Positions 34,147 through 47,001 of a stretch of 64,000 bases of DNA are shown piece by piece; the stretch's first letter is position 1; the number at the start of each line of letters is the position of its first letter. The notes beneath the pieces are model-generated. The model saw only the letters and a list, made by a program, of their open reading frames with translations. It was not told the DNA's origin and did not search any database. The DNA comes from Sulfuricella sp. T08 (GTDB lineage Bacteria; Pseudomonadota; Gammaproteobacteria; Burkholderiales; Sulfuricellaceae). Where the stretch lies: positions 244,315-308,314 of the forward strand of contig NZ_DF967522.1 in assembly GCF_000971475.1 (NCBI RefSeq), read 5' to 3'. The translations under genes and the position numbers were made by a program.

Positions 34147-35268
34147 ATGTTATTAATTCAAACAAACAGGGATGCCATCTTAAAGCCACTTCAATCCGTA
34201 ATTGGTATTGTGGAACGGCGGCATACACTTCCCATTCTTTCCAATATCCTGATAGAAAAAAACGGGGAAAATCTTTCAGTTATTGCCACAGACTTGGAAA
34301 TACAGATTACAGCGACATCCATTTGCCAGGATGAACTCCCGGATTTTTCGGTAACAGCATCAGCAAAAAAACTTCAGGATATCTGCCGTGCATTTCCAGA
34401 GGATTCCAAAATTGCGTTAGAAAAAGATGATTCGCGACTGCAAATAAAAGTTGGAAAAAGCCGCTTCAACCTTCAAACATTACCGGCAAATGATTTTCCA
34501 ATATTAGCTCCCTCAGGAGCAAACAGGTCTTACTTAAAAACAACCCAAAAAACCCTGAAAAATCTGCTCAATCTTGTTCAGTATGCAATGGCACAACAAG
34601 ATATACGCTATTATTTAAATGGGTTATTGTTAGTGGTAGAAAGCAAATTGATTAGGGTTGTGGCTACAGATGGCCATCGACTTGGTATGGCTTGTTCCCT
34701 CCTGGAAAATACTGAGGACATGGCAGAAGGATCGACCCAAGAGGTGATTCTCCCGCGTAAAACGGTAATTGAATTAATCAAATTGCTTGCTGATAACGAT
34801 GAGGAAGTAACAATTGAAATTGGCCAAAATCAAACTCGCTTCTCTTTTTCTAACGTTGTTCTGGTATCAAAAATAGTAGAAGGAAAGTTTCCAGATTATA
34901 ATCGCGTTATCCCCTCTGATTATCAGAACCACATTCAGATTGATCGTATACTCCTGTTGCAATCTCTGCAGCGTGCGTCCATCTTATCCAACGAAAAGTT
35001 TCGTGGTGTCAGGCTCGTATTAACACAAAATAGCCTGCGTATAATTTGTAACAATAATGAGCAGGAAGAAGCTCAAGAGGAAATTGAAGTTAACTATAGT
35101 GGAGAACCGCTGGATATAGGTTTCAACGTCAACTACTTGCTGGATGTTCTAACTAATCTAAGCATCCCATCCATTACTCTCTCGTTTGGTGACGCCAACA
35201 GTAGCGGCTTATTCACTATTCACGATAATGAATGCTTCAAGTATGTTGTCATGCCAATGCGTATTTAA
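34147..35268 (+). CDS. dnaN: DNA polymerase III beta sliding clamp
   Basis: Beta clamp (373 aa), a ring-shaped dimer that holds polymerase III on DNA. Three repeated clamp folds are seen, with LQSVIGIVERRHTLPILSNI at the start, RYYLNGLLLVVESKLIRVVATDGHRLGM in the middle region, and a C-terminal end YVVMPMRI. The C-terminus forms the partner-binding pocket. AT-rich codon use like dnaA. Followed after 31 bp by gyrB. Confidence 0.97.
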   Translation: MLLIQTNRDAILKPLQSVIGIVERRHTLPILSNILIEKNGENLSVIATDLEIQITATSICQDELPDFSVTASAKKLQDICRAFPEDSKIALEKDDSRLQIKVGKSRFNLQTLPANDFPILAPSGANRSYLKTTQKTLKNLLNLVQYAMAQQDIRYYLNGLLLVVESKLIRVVATDGHRLGMACSLLENTEDMAEGSTQEVILPRKTVIELIKLLADNDEEVTIEIGQNQTRFSFSNVVLVSKIVEGKFPDYNRVIPSDYQNHIQIDRILLLQSLQRASILSNEKFRGVRLVLTQNSLRIICNNNEQEEAQEEIEVNYSGEPLDIGFNVNYLLDVLTNLSIPSITLSFGDANSSGLFTIHDNECFKYVVMPMRI

Positions 35269-35275
35269 AATAAAT

Positions 35276-35291
35276 TGTTTCACGTGGAACC
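35276..35291. promoter_or_regulatory. parS centromere site 2
   Basis: TGTTTCACGTGGAACC matches the parS consensus with the common G at position 12 and a changed last base. It lies in the 31-bp dnaN-gyrB gap and ends 8 bases before the gyrB ATG. Its GGAA (35286-35289) is the only purine-rich stretch that could act as the gyrB ribosome binding site. Confidence 0.9.
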
Positions 35292-35296
35292 CATAA

Positions 35297-38837
<3,541 letters not shown>

Positions 38838-38881
38838 TCGGCTTTGATCCGCTCAACTTTTAATATTCTGCAGGAAGAACC

Positions 38882-39442
38882 ATGAAAACCGCACAAGAAG
38901 TCCGCCCAGGAAACGTAATCATGATCGCCAATGACCCTATGGTGGTCCTTAAAGCCGAGTACACCAAATCCGGTCGCAATGCGTCCGTGGTCAAGATGAA
39001 AATGAAGAATCTTTTGACCGACTCCCCTAGTGAAGCTATTTACCGGGCGGACGACAAGTTTGAAGTGGTGCAGCTTGAACGCAAGGACGTGACCTACTCA
39101 TACTTCGCTGACCCGATGTATGTCTTCATGGATGCTGATTTCAATCAGCACGAAGTCGAGCAGGAAAATCTGGGTGATGCCATTCACTATCTTGAAGACA
39201 GCATGCCTTGCGAAGTGGTTTTCTATCAGGACAAGGCCATTTCCGTTGAATTGCCGACCACCGTGGTACGCGAAATCATTTACACGGAACCCGCAGTACG
39301 CGGCGATTCTTCAGGTAAAGTAATGAAGCCGGCAAAAGTCGCAACCGGGTTTGAGTTGCCGGTTGCGCTGTTTTGCGAGATTGGTGACAAAATCGAAATT
39401 GATACCCGAACCGGTGAATTCAAACGCCGTGTCGCGGCCTGA
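38882..39442 (+). CDS. efp: Elongation factor P
   Basis: EF-P (186 aa) rescues ribosomes stalled at polyproline. Three beta-barrel domains are complete. The modification loop reads KSGRNAS with Arg at position 32, the arginine type that is rhamnosylated by EarP, in agreement with the gene next to it; a lysine type would need EpmA. CAGGAAG precedes the ATG with good spacing. A bidirectional hairpin follows. Confidence 0.97.
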   Translation: MKTAQEVRPGNVIMIANDPMVVLKAEYTKSGRNASVVKMKMKNLLTDSPSEAIYRADDKFEVVQLERKDVTYSYFADPMYVFMDADFNQHEVEQENLGDAIHYLEDSMPCEVVFYQDKAISVELPTTVVREIIYTEPAVRGDSSGKVMKPAKVATGFELPVALFCEIGDKIEIDTRTGEFKRRVAA

Positions 39443-39471
39443 AATCAAGAAAAACGAAGTCGCTGAGCAAT

Positions 39472-39496
39472 AAAAAAGGGCCTTGAGCCCCTTTTT
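39472..39496. terminator. Bidirectional terminator between efp and topA
   Basis: A-run, GGGC, five-base loop, GCCCC and T-run; the arms pair as AAAAAAGGGC with GCCCCTTTTT with one mismatch. It has a T tract on each strand and lies between convergent efp and topA, so it can end both transcripts. Confidence 0.75.
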
Positions 39497-39508
39497 GTTG
39501 CGAACCCG

Positions 39509-41791
39509 TTATTCGTCAGCGGCAGCAACCGGTTCGATATAGCCGCATTCCTTCTGCGGACAAACTTTTTCGGTGCCGCGACGTTTGGTCGTCTTGATGG
39601 TCAGCACCGGCCAGTTGCATTTTGGGCAGGGCTCGGCGACGGGAGGGTTCCAGACCGCATATTTACAATCCGGGTAGGTATTGCAGGAATAAAATAGTTT
39701 CCCGTAGCGGCTTTTACGTTCGATCAAGCTACCTTTTTTGCATTCTGGACAGGCTACCCCCGTATCTTTGGGTTTCTCCAGGGGTTCGAGAAATTTGCAC
39801 TTTGGATAAGCCGAGCAACCGATGAACTTGCCGTATGAGCCGGATTTTATGTGCAGAGGGCTTTCGCATTTCGGGCACAGGCGTCCTTCAACAACCACCG
39901 GTTCATCCGGCTTGACCTCACCGTCCATGCTGCGGGTAAAGTCACATTCAGGATAACCGGTGCAGCCAACGAATTTCCCGCGTTTCCCTAGCCTTACTGA
40001 CAGCGGTTTGCCGCATTTCGGGCAGGCTTCATCTAGCAGCTCATGGGTAAGTTTTTCACGCTCGATATTTTTCTTTTCCTCGATCTGCTGGCTAAAACCC
40101 TTCCAGAAGTCCGCCAGTACCGGGATCCACTCCTTTTCGCCGGTTGAGATGATATCCAGCTGGTCTTCTAGCTTGGCTGTAAAGTCGTAATCGACATAGC
40201 GCGTGAAATGCTCGGTAAGAAATTTGTTAACCACTGAGCCCACGTCGGTAGGGAAGAACCGCTTTTTGTCGAGGTTCACATATTCCCGAGCCTGTAGTGT
40301 CGAAATGATGCTGGCGTAAGTAGACGGGCGGCCTATGCCGTGCTCTTCCAGATCCTTGACTAGGCTGGCTTCAGTGTAGCGTGGGGGCGGCTGAGTAAAG
40401 TGCTGGTCGCCGTATAGCTTGTCCACGGTAATCCGATCACCCGTTTCCATTGGGGGCAGCTTGCTTTCGCCTTCTTCCTCCTGGTCGTCCTCGCTTTCCA
40501 GGTAAACCGCGATGAACCCTGGAAAAACCAGGGTCTGACCAGAAGCTCTAAACAGCGTGCCATCGTCCGCAACCGCCAGATCCAGGCTGACTGTGTCGAA
40601 CTTGGCCGGGCTCATCTGGCAAGCCAGGGTACGCTTCCAGATCATTTCATAAAGCTTAATCTGGTCTGCGGTAAGGAAGGTGCGAACGTCATCCGGTGTA
40701 CGCAGGATCGAGGTTGGCCGGATGGCTTCGTGCGCCTCTTGGGCGTTTTTGGATTTGTTTTTATACAGGACCGGCGCTTTGGGCAGATAGTCAGGGTCGA
40801 ACTTGGCGGAGATGTAATCGCGGATTTCCGTTAAGGCCTCGTTGGCGAGGATAACCGCGTCGGTTCGCATGTAGGTGATCAGACCAACGGCCCCGCCACC
40901 GGTATCTACTCCTTCGTAAAGCTGTTGCGCTACACGCATCGCACGGTCGGTGGTAAATCCTAGCTTGCGTACGGCTTCCTGTTGCAAGGTGGAAGTGGTA
41001 AATGGCGCGGAAGCTTGACGCTGTTTGCGTTTTTTGTCGACCTGGACGACCGTTGCATTGCCACCGGCACGCTGTGAAATATAGTCAATGATATCGGCCT
41101 GCGCGGCTTCGGTGCCGACGCTGAACTGGTTCAGCTTTTCACCCTTGTACTGGAACAGCTTGGCAGAAAATTTCTGTTTGCCTTTGTGTGAATCGAAATG
41201 AATGCTCCAGTATTCCTGGGTTTTGAATGCTTCGATTTCAATTTCACGCTCGCAAATCAGACGTAGCGCTGGACTTTGTACCCGGCCGGCAGAAAGTCCG
41301 CGACGTATTTTGCGCCAAAGCAGCGGCGAAAGATTGAAGCCAACCAGATAATCGAGCGCTCTCCGCGCCTGCTGGGCATTCACCAGGGGCATGAGAATAT
41401 CGCGCGGATTGGCAATAGCCGCCAGCACGGCGGACTGGGTAATTTCATGGAAAACTACGCGCTTGACATTCTTTTTGGCGAGCAGTTTCTTGGATTTCAA
41501 AATTTCCGCAAGATGCCACGCAATCGCCTCGCCCTCGCGGTCCGGGTCAGTTGCCAGATAGATATTGTCGGCAAGCTTGACCGCTTTGGTAATTGCATCG
41601 ACATGCTTGGCATTTCGGTCGATCAACTGATACTTCATCTTGAAATCGTTTTCAGTGTCCACGGCCCCCTGTTTCGGTACGAGGTCGCGTACATGGCCGT
41701 AAGAGGCCAGAATTTCAAAATCCTTGCCAAGGTACTTTTTTAGAGTTTTGGCTTTGGAGGGAGACTCGACGATCAGGAGGCTGGAAGACAT
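39509..41791 (-). CDS. topA: DNA topoisomerase I (type IA)
   Basis: TopA (760 aa) relaxes negative supercoils. Toprim domain with TDPDREGEAIAWHL (81-94), the active-site tyrosine Tyr307 in GLITYMRTDA, and a C-terminal tail with four cysteine zinc-ribbon units (CPKCGKPL..., CPKCESPL..., CPECKKGS..., CPKCNWPV...), the last ending near the C-terminus. It follows smg on the minus strand after 80 bp and ends convergent with efp. Confidence 0.97.
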   Translation of the reverse strand: MSSSLLIVESPSKAKTLKKYLGKDFEILASYGHVRDLVPKQGAVDTENDFKMKYQLIDRNAKHVDAITKAVKLADNIYLATDPDREGEAIAWHLAEILKSKKLLAKKNVKRVVFHEITQSAVLAAIANPRDILMPLVNAQQARRALDYLVGFNLSPLLWRKIRRGLSAGRVQSPALRLICEREIEIEAFKTQEYWSIHFDSHKGKQKFSAKLFQYKGEKLNQFSVGTEAAQADIIDYISQRAGGNATVVQVDKKRKQRQASAPFTTSTLQQEAVRKLGFTTDRAMRVAQQLYEGVDTGGGAVGLITYMRTDAVILANEALTEIRDYISAKFDPDYLPKAPVLYKNKSKNAQEAHEAIRPTSILRTPDDVRTFLTADQIKLYEMIWKRTLACQMSPAKFDTVSLDLAVADDGTLFRASGQTLVFPGFIAVYLESEDDQEEEGESKLPPMETGDRITVDKLYGDQHFTQPPPRYTEASLVKDLEEHGIGRPSTYASIISTLQAREYVNLDKKRFFPTDVGSVVNKFLTEHFTRYVDYDFTAKLEDQLDIISTGEKEWIPVLADFWKGFSQQIEEKKNIEREKLTHELLDEACPKCGKPLSVRLGKRGKFVGCTGYPECDFTRSMDGEVKPDEPVVVEGRLCPKCESPLHIKSGSYGKFIGCSAYPKCKFLEPLEKPKDTGVACPECKKGSLIERKSRYGKLFYSCNTYPDCKYAVWNPPVAEPCPKCNWPVLTIKTTKRRGTEKVCPQKECGYIEPVAAADE

Positions 41792-41871
41792 GCGCTCTCG
41801 CTAAAATTAGTGGGTTTGGGCGCGGATGATATGAAGAACCGGCGGCAATGTGGCAAGAACCTGTTGCCCAG

Positions 41872-42330
41872 TTAGTGCATGGTGGGCTGGGTGTCGCCGA
41901 ACAGCAGATCCTCGATGAACATGAAGTCGCTTGCCTGGCCTTGGCTCGAGAGCACGATCAGAACAGTCCATTTAACCTGTTCAAGCGAGACCTCGTGTTC
42001 GTTGAGCGCCATAATTCGGTCAATAACCCATTCACGTTGAACGGGATTAAGTATGCCGGAAGTTTCGAGAAACAAAAGGAAACCACGGGACTCGGTCCCG
42101 AGCTTGGTTTCCTCCGCATCGGAATAGAATCGCTGCGCGCGGGAGTCTGCCAGACTGGGCAGATAGCTTTGTTGAGCCAGTTTCTCCAGGCCATTGACCC
42201 ACGCCATGGCTTGGTTGATCTCGTCCCGGTCGAAGCCAGCCGCGCTGAGCTCACGGGTCAACGTACCCTCGTCGGGGTAAACGTTGGCCTCGAAATAGTT
42301 TTCGAACAGGTAGACTAAAATATCGAACAT
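41872..42330 (-). CDS. smg: Smg protein (DUF494)
   Basis: 152-aa cytosolic protein of the Smg/DUF494 family; molecular role not established. The family start MFDILVYLFENYFEANVYPD is present, and the gene lies in the usual dprA-smg-topA arrangement. ATG 42330 is the natural start; the open frame continues upstream into dprA but without family similarity. Confidence 0.9.
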   Translation of the reverse strand: MFDILVYLFENYFEANVYPDEGTLTRELSAAGFDRDEINQAMAWVNGLEKLAQQSYLPSLADSRAQRFYSDAEETKLGTESRGFLLFLETSGILNPVQREWVIDRIMALNEHEVSLEQVKWTVLIVLSSQGQASDFMFIEDLLFGDTQPTMH

Positions 42331-42371
42331 TGTGCTGGCTTCAAGTGGTTTTAATGCTGGAGTCCGTTGGG

Positions 42372-43463
42372 TCAGGTGATTAGTTGGTAAAGTCCGCCGG
42401 GCAGGCAGGCGATTCGCCCTTCCAATTCCAATTGTAACAGCATGGCGCAAACATTATCGCTCGTCAAGCCGCTGCGTGCCGTCAGTGCGTCGATCCCGAC
42501 AGGGTCGAACCCAAGGGCATCCAGCAGTGGATGACGGTCGTTCTCGGGTAAGCCTTCCTCGTTCGCCTCGATCGGATCGTGCTGTGATGACCACTTTAGT
42601 TCATCGAGAATATCGTTGGCGCACTCGACCAGCTTTGCGCCCTGCTTGATCAGGGAGTGACAGCCTTTGGACACTGGGGAGTGGATGGAGCCGGGAATGG
42701 CGAAGACCTCACGCCCCTGCTCAACGGCCAAACGGGCGGTAATCAACGAACCGCTCCGGATTGCAGCCTCGATCACCAGGCAGCCGAGAGACAGCCCGCA
42801 GATTATGCGATTGCGGCGCGGAAAGTTGTGCGCCAAAGCGGATGTGCCTAATGGAAATTCGGAAACCAGTGTACCGTGCTGCGCCAGTTCGTGAGCCAAG
42901 GCATGGTTGCGTGAAGGGTAAACGATATCCAGGCCGGTTCCTACCACGGCGATACTGCTGGACGCGCCATCCAGTCCCCCTCGGTGAGCGGACGCATCGA
43001 TGCCCAGCGCCATTCCGCTGACTATGCACAGCCCGCTGTCGCTTAGATTTCTGGAAAACGATTCGGCATTCATTTGCCCCTGTGGCGTTGCATTACGGCT
43101 ACCGACAACCGCCATCGCCGGCCGATTCAGAAGATCAAGGCGGCCTTTGATGTAAAGGATGGGTGGAGGGTCGGGAATTTGCAGCAGGGCTTGAGGGTAT
43201 TCGGCATCGGCCAGGGTAACGACATGGTTGTGTTCATTACCGAGCCAGGCAAAGAGAGGCGCAAGATTATCCGTGTCAACGCCGTGTCGGATGCCCTCAG
43301 CCACGCCCTTGCCGACAACGCCTGATAGGGATGTGTAGGAAGCGGCGTAAATCTCTTTCGGTTCGCCGAAGGCGCGCAGCAGTTTGCGGTACGACTCGTC
43401 ACCCAGCCCCGGGATCAGGCTCAAGCCAACCCAGGAAGCAATATCGTCATCGGGTGAGAGCAT
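42372..43463 (-). CDS. dprA: DNA processing protein DprA
   Basis: DprA (363 aa) protects incoming single-stranded DNA and loads RecA during natural transformation. An N-terminal SAM-like domain is followed by the Rossmann-like core with VVGSRNATPQGQ, VSGMALGIDASAHRG, VVGTGLDIVYPSRN and FPRRNRIICGLS, and by a C-terminal winged helix (about 300-363). It starts 27 bp after the LysM gene. The gene is intact, but this alone does not prove competence. Confidence 0.95.
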   Translation of the reverse strand: MLSPDDDIASWVGLSLIPGLGDESYRKLLRAFGEPKEIYAASYTSLSGVVGKGVAEGIRHGVDTDNLAPLFAWLGNEHNHVVTLADAEYPQALLQIPDPPPILYIKGRLDLLNRPAMAVVGSRNATPQGQMNAESFSRNLSDSGLCIVSGMALGIDASAHRGGLDGASSSIAVVGTGLDIVYPSRNHALAHELAQHGTLVSEFPLGTSALAHNFPRRNRIICGLSLGCLVIEAAIRSGSLITARLAVEQGREVFAIPGSIHSPVSKGCHSLIKQGAKLVECANDILDELKWSSQHDPIEANEEGLPENDRHPLLDALGFDPVGIDALTARSGLTSDNVCAMLLQLELEGRIACLPGGLYQLIT

Positions 43464-43489
43464 CCTCAGGGGCTGCTGGAAAATGCCGT

Positions 43490-44524
43490 TTACGGAGTGC
43501 GCACATCGTCCAGCACTTGCACCGGACGCTCGCTTTGCATTACCAGCGCATAAGACAGTTTATCGAATACGCGAAACACGAATACCAGGCCATAGCGCTC
43601 GTCGGGCAATTTGACGATTTCCGGCGAGATGTCGTCGTGCGCGCCAGGTGAAATATTACGGCCGTGGCGGTAAAGCGCCAGCACATGTCCGACTTCGAGG
43701 CCGTCCCGGTTTCCCTTGTTCAGAGTGACAATCGAGCCTTTCCCGACTTCAGCGACGCCGCCATAGGCAGAAACTATCCTGCCGAGAATCATCTTCTCTG
43801 GTGCATGGGGTACATAAGCGCTGGTAGCCTCTTCCTTCATTTCCACCAAGCGGTCGCCGACATTAATTTCCTGTGTGGATTTGGTGATATTTATCGTGGC
43901 CGGTGCGCCGAACCGGTTGATTTTGGCGTCACCCAGATAGATCGCTTCATACCCCAGGGTTTCATTGGAATCAGGATCGACTAGCGCCTTGCCCGGGCGG
44001 TAAATATGCCAGTTCAGCGCCCCGCCTTCCTCGATGGACTGTACATAGGCGGAGTTGCCCGCGCCGAGGATGACGCGGCTCTCTTCTGTGCCGATAATAT
44101 AGGGTGCCTTTTCGAGCTCACCTTCTGCAATGACCAGCGGCTTGCTGATGAATGGCCCGATCGCTGCCAGCGGAATGCTGGGAATAGCGCTGGCTTCTGC
44201 GGGTTCAACCCGGACGCGCGGGCTCAGTTTAATCGTTTCAATACCCTTGACCAGGCGTAATTCTGGCGAACCGCTGGACATGTCCAGTACGATCATGTCG
44301 CCTGGATATATCCAGTGCGGGTTCTTAATCTGCGGCTTGTTCATCTTCCAGATTTCCGGCCAGCGCCAAGGGTCCTTGAGAAATTTCCCCGCAATGCCCC
44401 AAAGTGTATCGCCCTTGACCACGACGTAGCGGTCGGGATGGTGGTCTTGCAGCGCAATTTCGGTGGCTGTGGATAGCGAACTTAAGCCGAAAAGCAAAAT
44501 CAGAGCTAAAATAGGCTTTTTCAT
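43490..44524 (-). CDS. LysM-domain secreted protein
   Basis: 344-aa protein with a signal peptide (about 1-20, MKKPILALILLFGLSSLSTA) and one LysM domain (about 32-80) containing YVVVKGDTLWGIAGKFLKDP, which binds peptidoglycan. The rest is a beta-rich region (about 90-344) with no catalytic motif that I recognise. A LysM gene in front of dprA-smg-topA and divergent from def-fmt is a conserved betaproteobacterial arrangement; function is unknown. Confidence 0.88.
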   Translation of the reverse strand: MKKPILALILLFGLSSLSTATEIALQDHHPDRYVVVKGDTLWGIAGKFLKDPWRWPEIWKMNKPQIKNPHWIYPGDMIVLDMSSGSPELRLVKGIETIKLSPRVRVEPAEASAIPSIPLAAIGPFISKPLVIAEGELEKAPYIIGTEESRVILGAGNSAYVQSIEEGGALNWHIYRPGKALVDPDSNETLGYEAIYLGDAKINRFGAPATINITKSTQEINVGDRLVEMKEEATSAYVPHAPEKMILGRIVSAYGGVAEVGKGSIVTLNKGNRDGLEVGHVLALYRHGRNISPGAHDDISPEIVKLPDERYGLVFVFRVFDKLSYALVMQSERPVQVLDDVRTP

Positions 44525-44581
44525 GAGCGGGCCTCAAAGGGTGAATTGTTCCTGGTCGGCATCAATGGAACTCTACAATCC

Positions 44582-44609
44582 TTGATGAATTCAGGGGTTG
44601 GGTTAAATT
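44582..44609 (+). promoter_or_regulatory. Candidate promoter for def-fmt
   Basis: TTGATG (44582-44587) and TAAATT (44604-44609) are 16 bp apart, upstream of def by 33 bp, in the 117-bp gap between the divergent LysM and def genes. The -10 match is moderate. Confidence 0.35.
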
Positions 44610-44641
44610 TTGCATGTAATTGATTAAACAAGCAAGCACTT

Positions 44642-45145
44642 ATGGCTATATTAAATATCATTCATTATCCTGATGAACGGCTGCATATTGTAGCGACCCC
44701 CGTGGTCGAAGTGAACGAGGAAATCCGGCGTCTGGCTGCCGATATGGCGGAAACCATGTATGCTGCGCCCGGTATCGGCCTCGCCGCAACCCAGGTAAAT
44801 GTGCACAAACAGGTTGTGGTGGTGGATATTTCCGAGGAGCGGAATCGCCTGCAGGTGTTCATCAACCCGGAAATCATTGCCAGCGAGGGAAAAATCGAGC
44901 ACGAAGAAGGCTGTCTTTCCGTGCCGGGTATTTACGAAAATGTCACTCGGGCAGAGAGAGTCACCGTGAAAGCGCTGGATGTCGAGGGAAAATCTATTAC
45001 GTTGAAGGCGGAGGGGTTGCTGGCGATCTGCATTCAGCATGAAATCGATCATTTGAAAGGCAAGGTATTCGTAGAGTACCTGTCGCGGTTGAAGTTGAAT
45101 CGCATTCGCCTGAAAATGAAGAAGCTGATGCGGGAAACCCTGTAA
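44642..45145 (+). CDS. def: Peptide deformylase
   Basis: Iron metalloenzyme (167 aa) that removes formyl from new N-termini. Three motifs are complete: GIGLAATQ (motif 1), EEGCLSVPG with the metal-binding Cys (motif 2), and QHEIDHLKG with two metal His and the catalytic Glu (motif 3). Its stop overlaps the fmt start by one base (TAATG), so the formylation and deformylation enzymes are coupled. Confidence 0.97.
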   Translation: MAILNIIHYPDERLHIVATPVVEVNEEIRRLAADMAETMYAAPGIGLAATQVNVHKQVVVVDISEERNRLQVFINPEIIASEGKIEHEEGCLSVPGIYENVTRAERVTVKALDVEGKSITLKAEGLLAICIQHEIDHLKGKVFVEYLSRLKLNRIRLKMKKLMRETL

Positions 45146-46074
45146 TGCGGCTGATTTTCGCCGGCACGCCGGAATTTGCGGCAGCCGCTCTGGCCGCGCT
45201 GCTTGAGGCCGGGCATGACATTGCCCTGGTGTTGACTCAGCCGGACCGTCCTGCCGGACGCGGCATGAAGCTGACGCCAAGCCCGATCAAGCAATTGGCA
45301 TTGCAGTACGGATTGAGCGTGCTGCAACCCGTGGCGCTGAAGGATGCCGAGGCTCAGGCCCAGCTAGCTGCAGTTAACGCAGACGCGATGATCGTTGCGG
45401 CATATGGCTTGTTGCTGCCACCGGCTGTGCTAACCATCCCCCGTCTCGGCTGCCTGAACATCCACGCCTCGTTGCTGCCACGCTGGCGCGGCGCGGCTCC
45501 GATACAACGAGCGATTCTGGCGGGTGATCCTGAAACCGGCATTACCATCATGCAAATGGATCGTGGCCTGGATACCGGCGGCATGCTGCTGCGAGCCGCA
45601 CTGCCGATCGCAGACGATGATACGGCGCAAACCCTGCATGACAAGCTGGCGGTCCTGGGTGCTTCGAGTATCGTTTCCGCTCTACAGCAGCTGGAGTATG
45701 GGACTTTGCATGCGCAACCCCAGGATGACAGCGCAGCAACTTACGCTGCGAAACTATCCAAAGCGGAAGGTTTGATCGACTGGCACAAAAGCGCAGCTGA
45801 GCTTGCCCGCTCAGTGCGTGCTTACAATTCTTTTCCGGTGGCGCAGGCCCGGTTTCAGGACGAAACTTGGCGCATCTGGCAGGCGCAGGCGGTGCGGCGG
45901 AGCGAAGGATCTCCCGGAGAAATACTGCAAGCGGACAAGGATGGCATTCTGGTCAGATGCGGTGACGGTGCTCTGCTGCTGAAAGAGATTCAGAAAGCCG
46001 GTGGCAAGAGGTTGCCGGTGTCAAGTTTTTTGGTGGGGAACCCGGTGCAGCCGGGTGACCGGTTTGAAGCTTGA
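45145..46074 (+). CDS. fmt: Methionyl-tRNA formyltransferase
   Basis: Formylates initiator Met-tRNA with 10-formyl-THF (309 aa). N-terminal Rossmann domain with RLIFAGTPEFAAAAL, the catalytic region CLNIHASLLPRWRGAAPIQ, and the C-terminal OB-fold domain (about 208-309). Complete. The one-base overlap with def is typical. Followed by htpX after about 70 bp. Confidence 0.97.
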   Translation: MRLIFAGTPEFAAAALAALLEAGHDIALVLTQPDRPAGRGMKLTPSPIKQLALQYGLSVLQPVALKDAEAQAQLAAVNADAMIVAAYGLLLPPAVLTIPRLGCLNIHASLLPRWRGAAPIQRAILAGDPETGITIMQMDRGLDTGGMLLRAALPIADDDTAQTLHDKLAVLGASSIVSALQQLEYGTLHAQPQDDSAATYAAKLSKAEGLIDWHKSAAELARSVRAYNSFPVAQARFQDETWRIWQAQAVRRSEGSPGEILQADKDGILVRCGDGALLLKEIQKAGGKRLPVSSFLVGNPVQPGDRFEA

Positions 46075-46143
46075 ATTTAAGCGGATAAACACCCATTTAA
46101 CAGGATGCGGTTTAGAAAAAAACTTGAAGCGAGGTTGATGGAC

Positions 46144-46995
46144 ATGTTCGGGAACTGGCTTAAAACTACCATCTTGATGGCGGCCATCGTTGCTCTGTTC
46201 GGTGCAATCGGCGCGATGCTGGGCGGCGCATCGGGGATGCTGCTGGCACTGTTATTCGGTGGCGCCATGAATGTCTGGGCCTACTGGAACTCCGCCGACA
46301 TGGTGCTGCGGATGTACAACGCACAGGAAGTGGACGAGGGCAGCGCCCCGCATTTCTATCGCATGATCCGTGATCTGGCGCAGCGCGCCGGTTTGCCGAT
46401 GCCGCGTGTCTACTTGATCGATGAAGCCCAGCCCAACGCTTTCGCCACTGGGCGCGATCCGGAACATGCCGCCGTTGCGGCGACTACCGGCATCCTGCAA
46501 ATGCTGTCCGAGCGTGAGCTGCGTGGCGTAATGGCTCACGAACTGGCACATGTCCGGCATCGCGATATCCTGATTTCGACGATCTCGGCGACCATGGCGG
46601 GTGCAATTTCCGCCCTGGCGAACTTTGCCATGTTTTTCGGCGGGCGCGACGGGGATGGCCGTCCGGTCAATCCGCTGGCCGGCATACTCGTCGCCTTGCT
46701 GGCTCCGCTCGCGGCAGCGTTGATACAGATGGCCATTTCCCGCTCGCGGGAGTTTGAGGCCGATCGGGGCGGAGCGGCGATCGGCGGCGATCCGCGCGCG
46801 CTGGCCGATGCTCTGGCCAAGATCGAGCGTATTGCCCAGGGGCTGCCGCTCTCTCCCGCTGAAGCGCATCCCGAAACGGCGCAGATGATGATCATTAACC
46901 CGCTTTCCGGCGGCGGCCTGGCTGGCCTGTTCCGTACCCACCCCGCCACCGAGGAGCGGATCGCCCGCCTGATGATAATGGCCCAGGCCAGATAG
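46144..46995 (+). CDS. htpX: Membrane zinc metalloprotease HtpX
   Basis: Heat-shock membrane protease of the M48 family (283 aa) that degrades misfolded membrane proteins. Two N-terminal transmembrane helices (about 5-48) precede the zinc motif HELAH (in [15 protein letters not shown]), and two more hydrophobic helices follow near 145-200; the third zinc ligand lies in [13 protein letters not shown] 46144 is chosen because GAGG at 46131-46134 has best spacing; two upstream in-frame ATGs would extend the protein by 2 or 13 residues. Confidence 0.94.
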   Translation: MFGNWLKTTILMAAIVALFGAIGAMLGGASGMLLALLFGGAMNVWAYWNSADMVLRMYNAQEVDEGSAPHFYRMIRDLAQRAGLPMPRVYLIDEAQPNAFATGRDPEHAAVAATTGILQMLSERELRGVMAHELAHVRHRDILISTISATMAGAISALANFAMFFGGRDGDGRPVNPLAGILVALLAPLAAALIQMAISRSREFEADRGGAAIGGDPRALADALAKIERIAQGLPLSPAEAHPETAQMMIINPLSGGGLAGLFRTHPATEERIARLMIMAQAR

Positions 46996-47001
46996 ACTAT
47001 C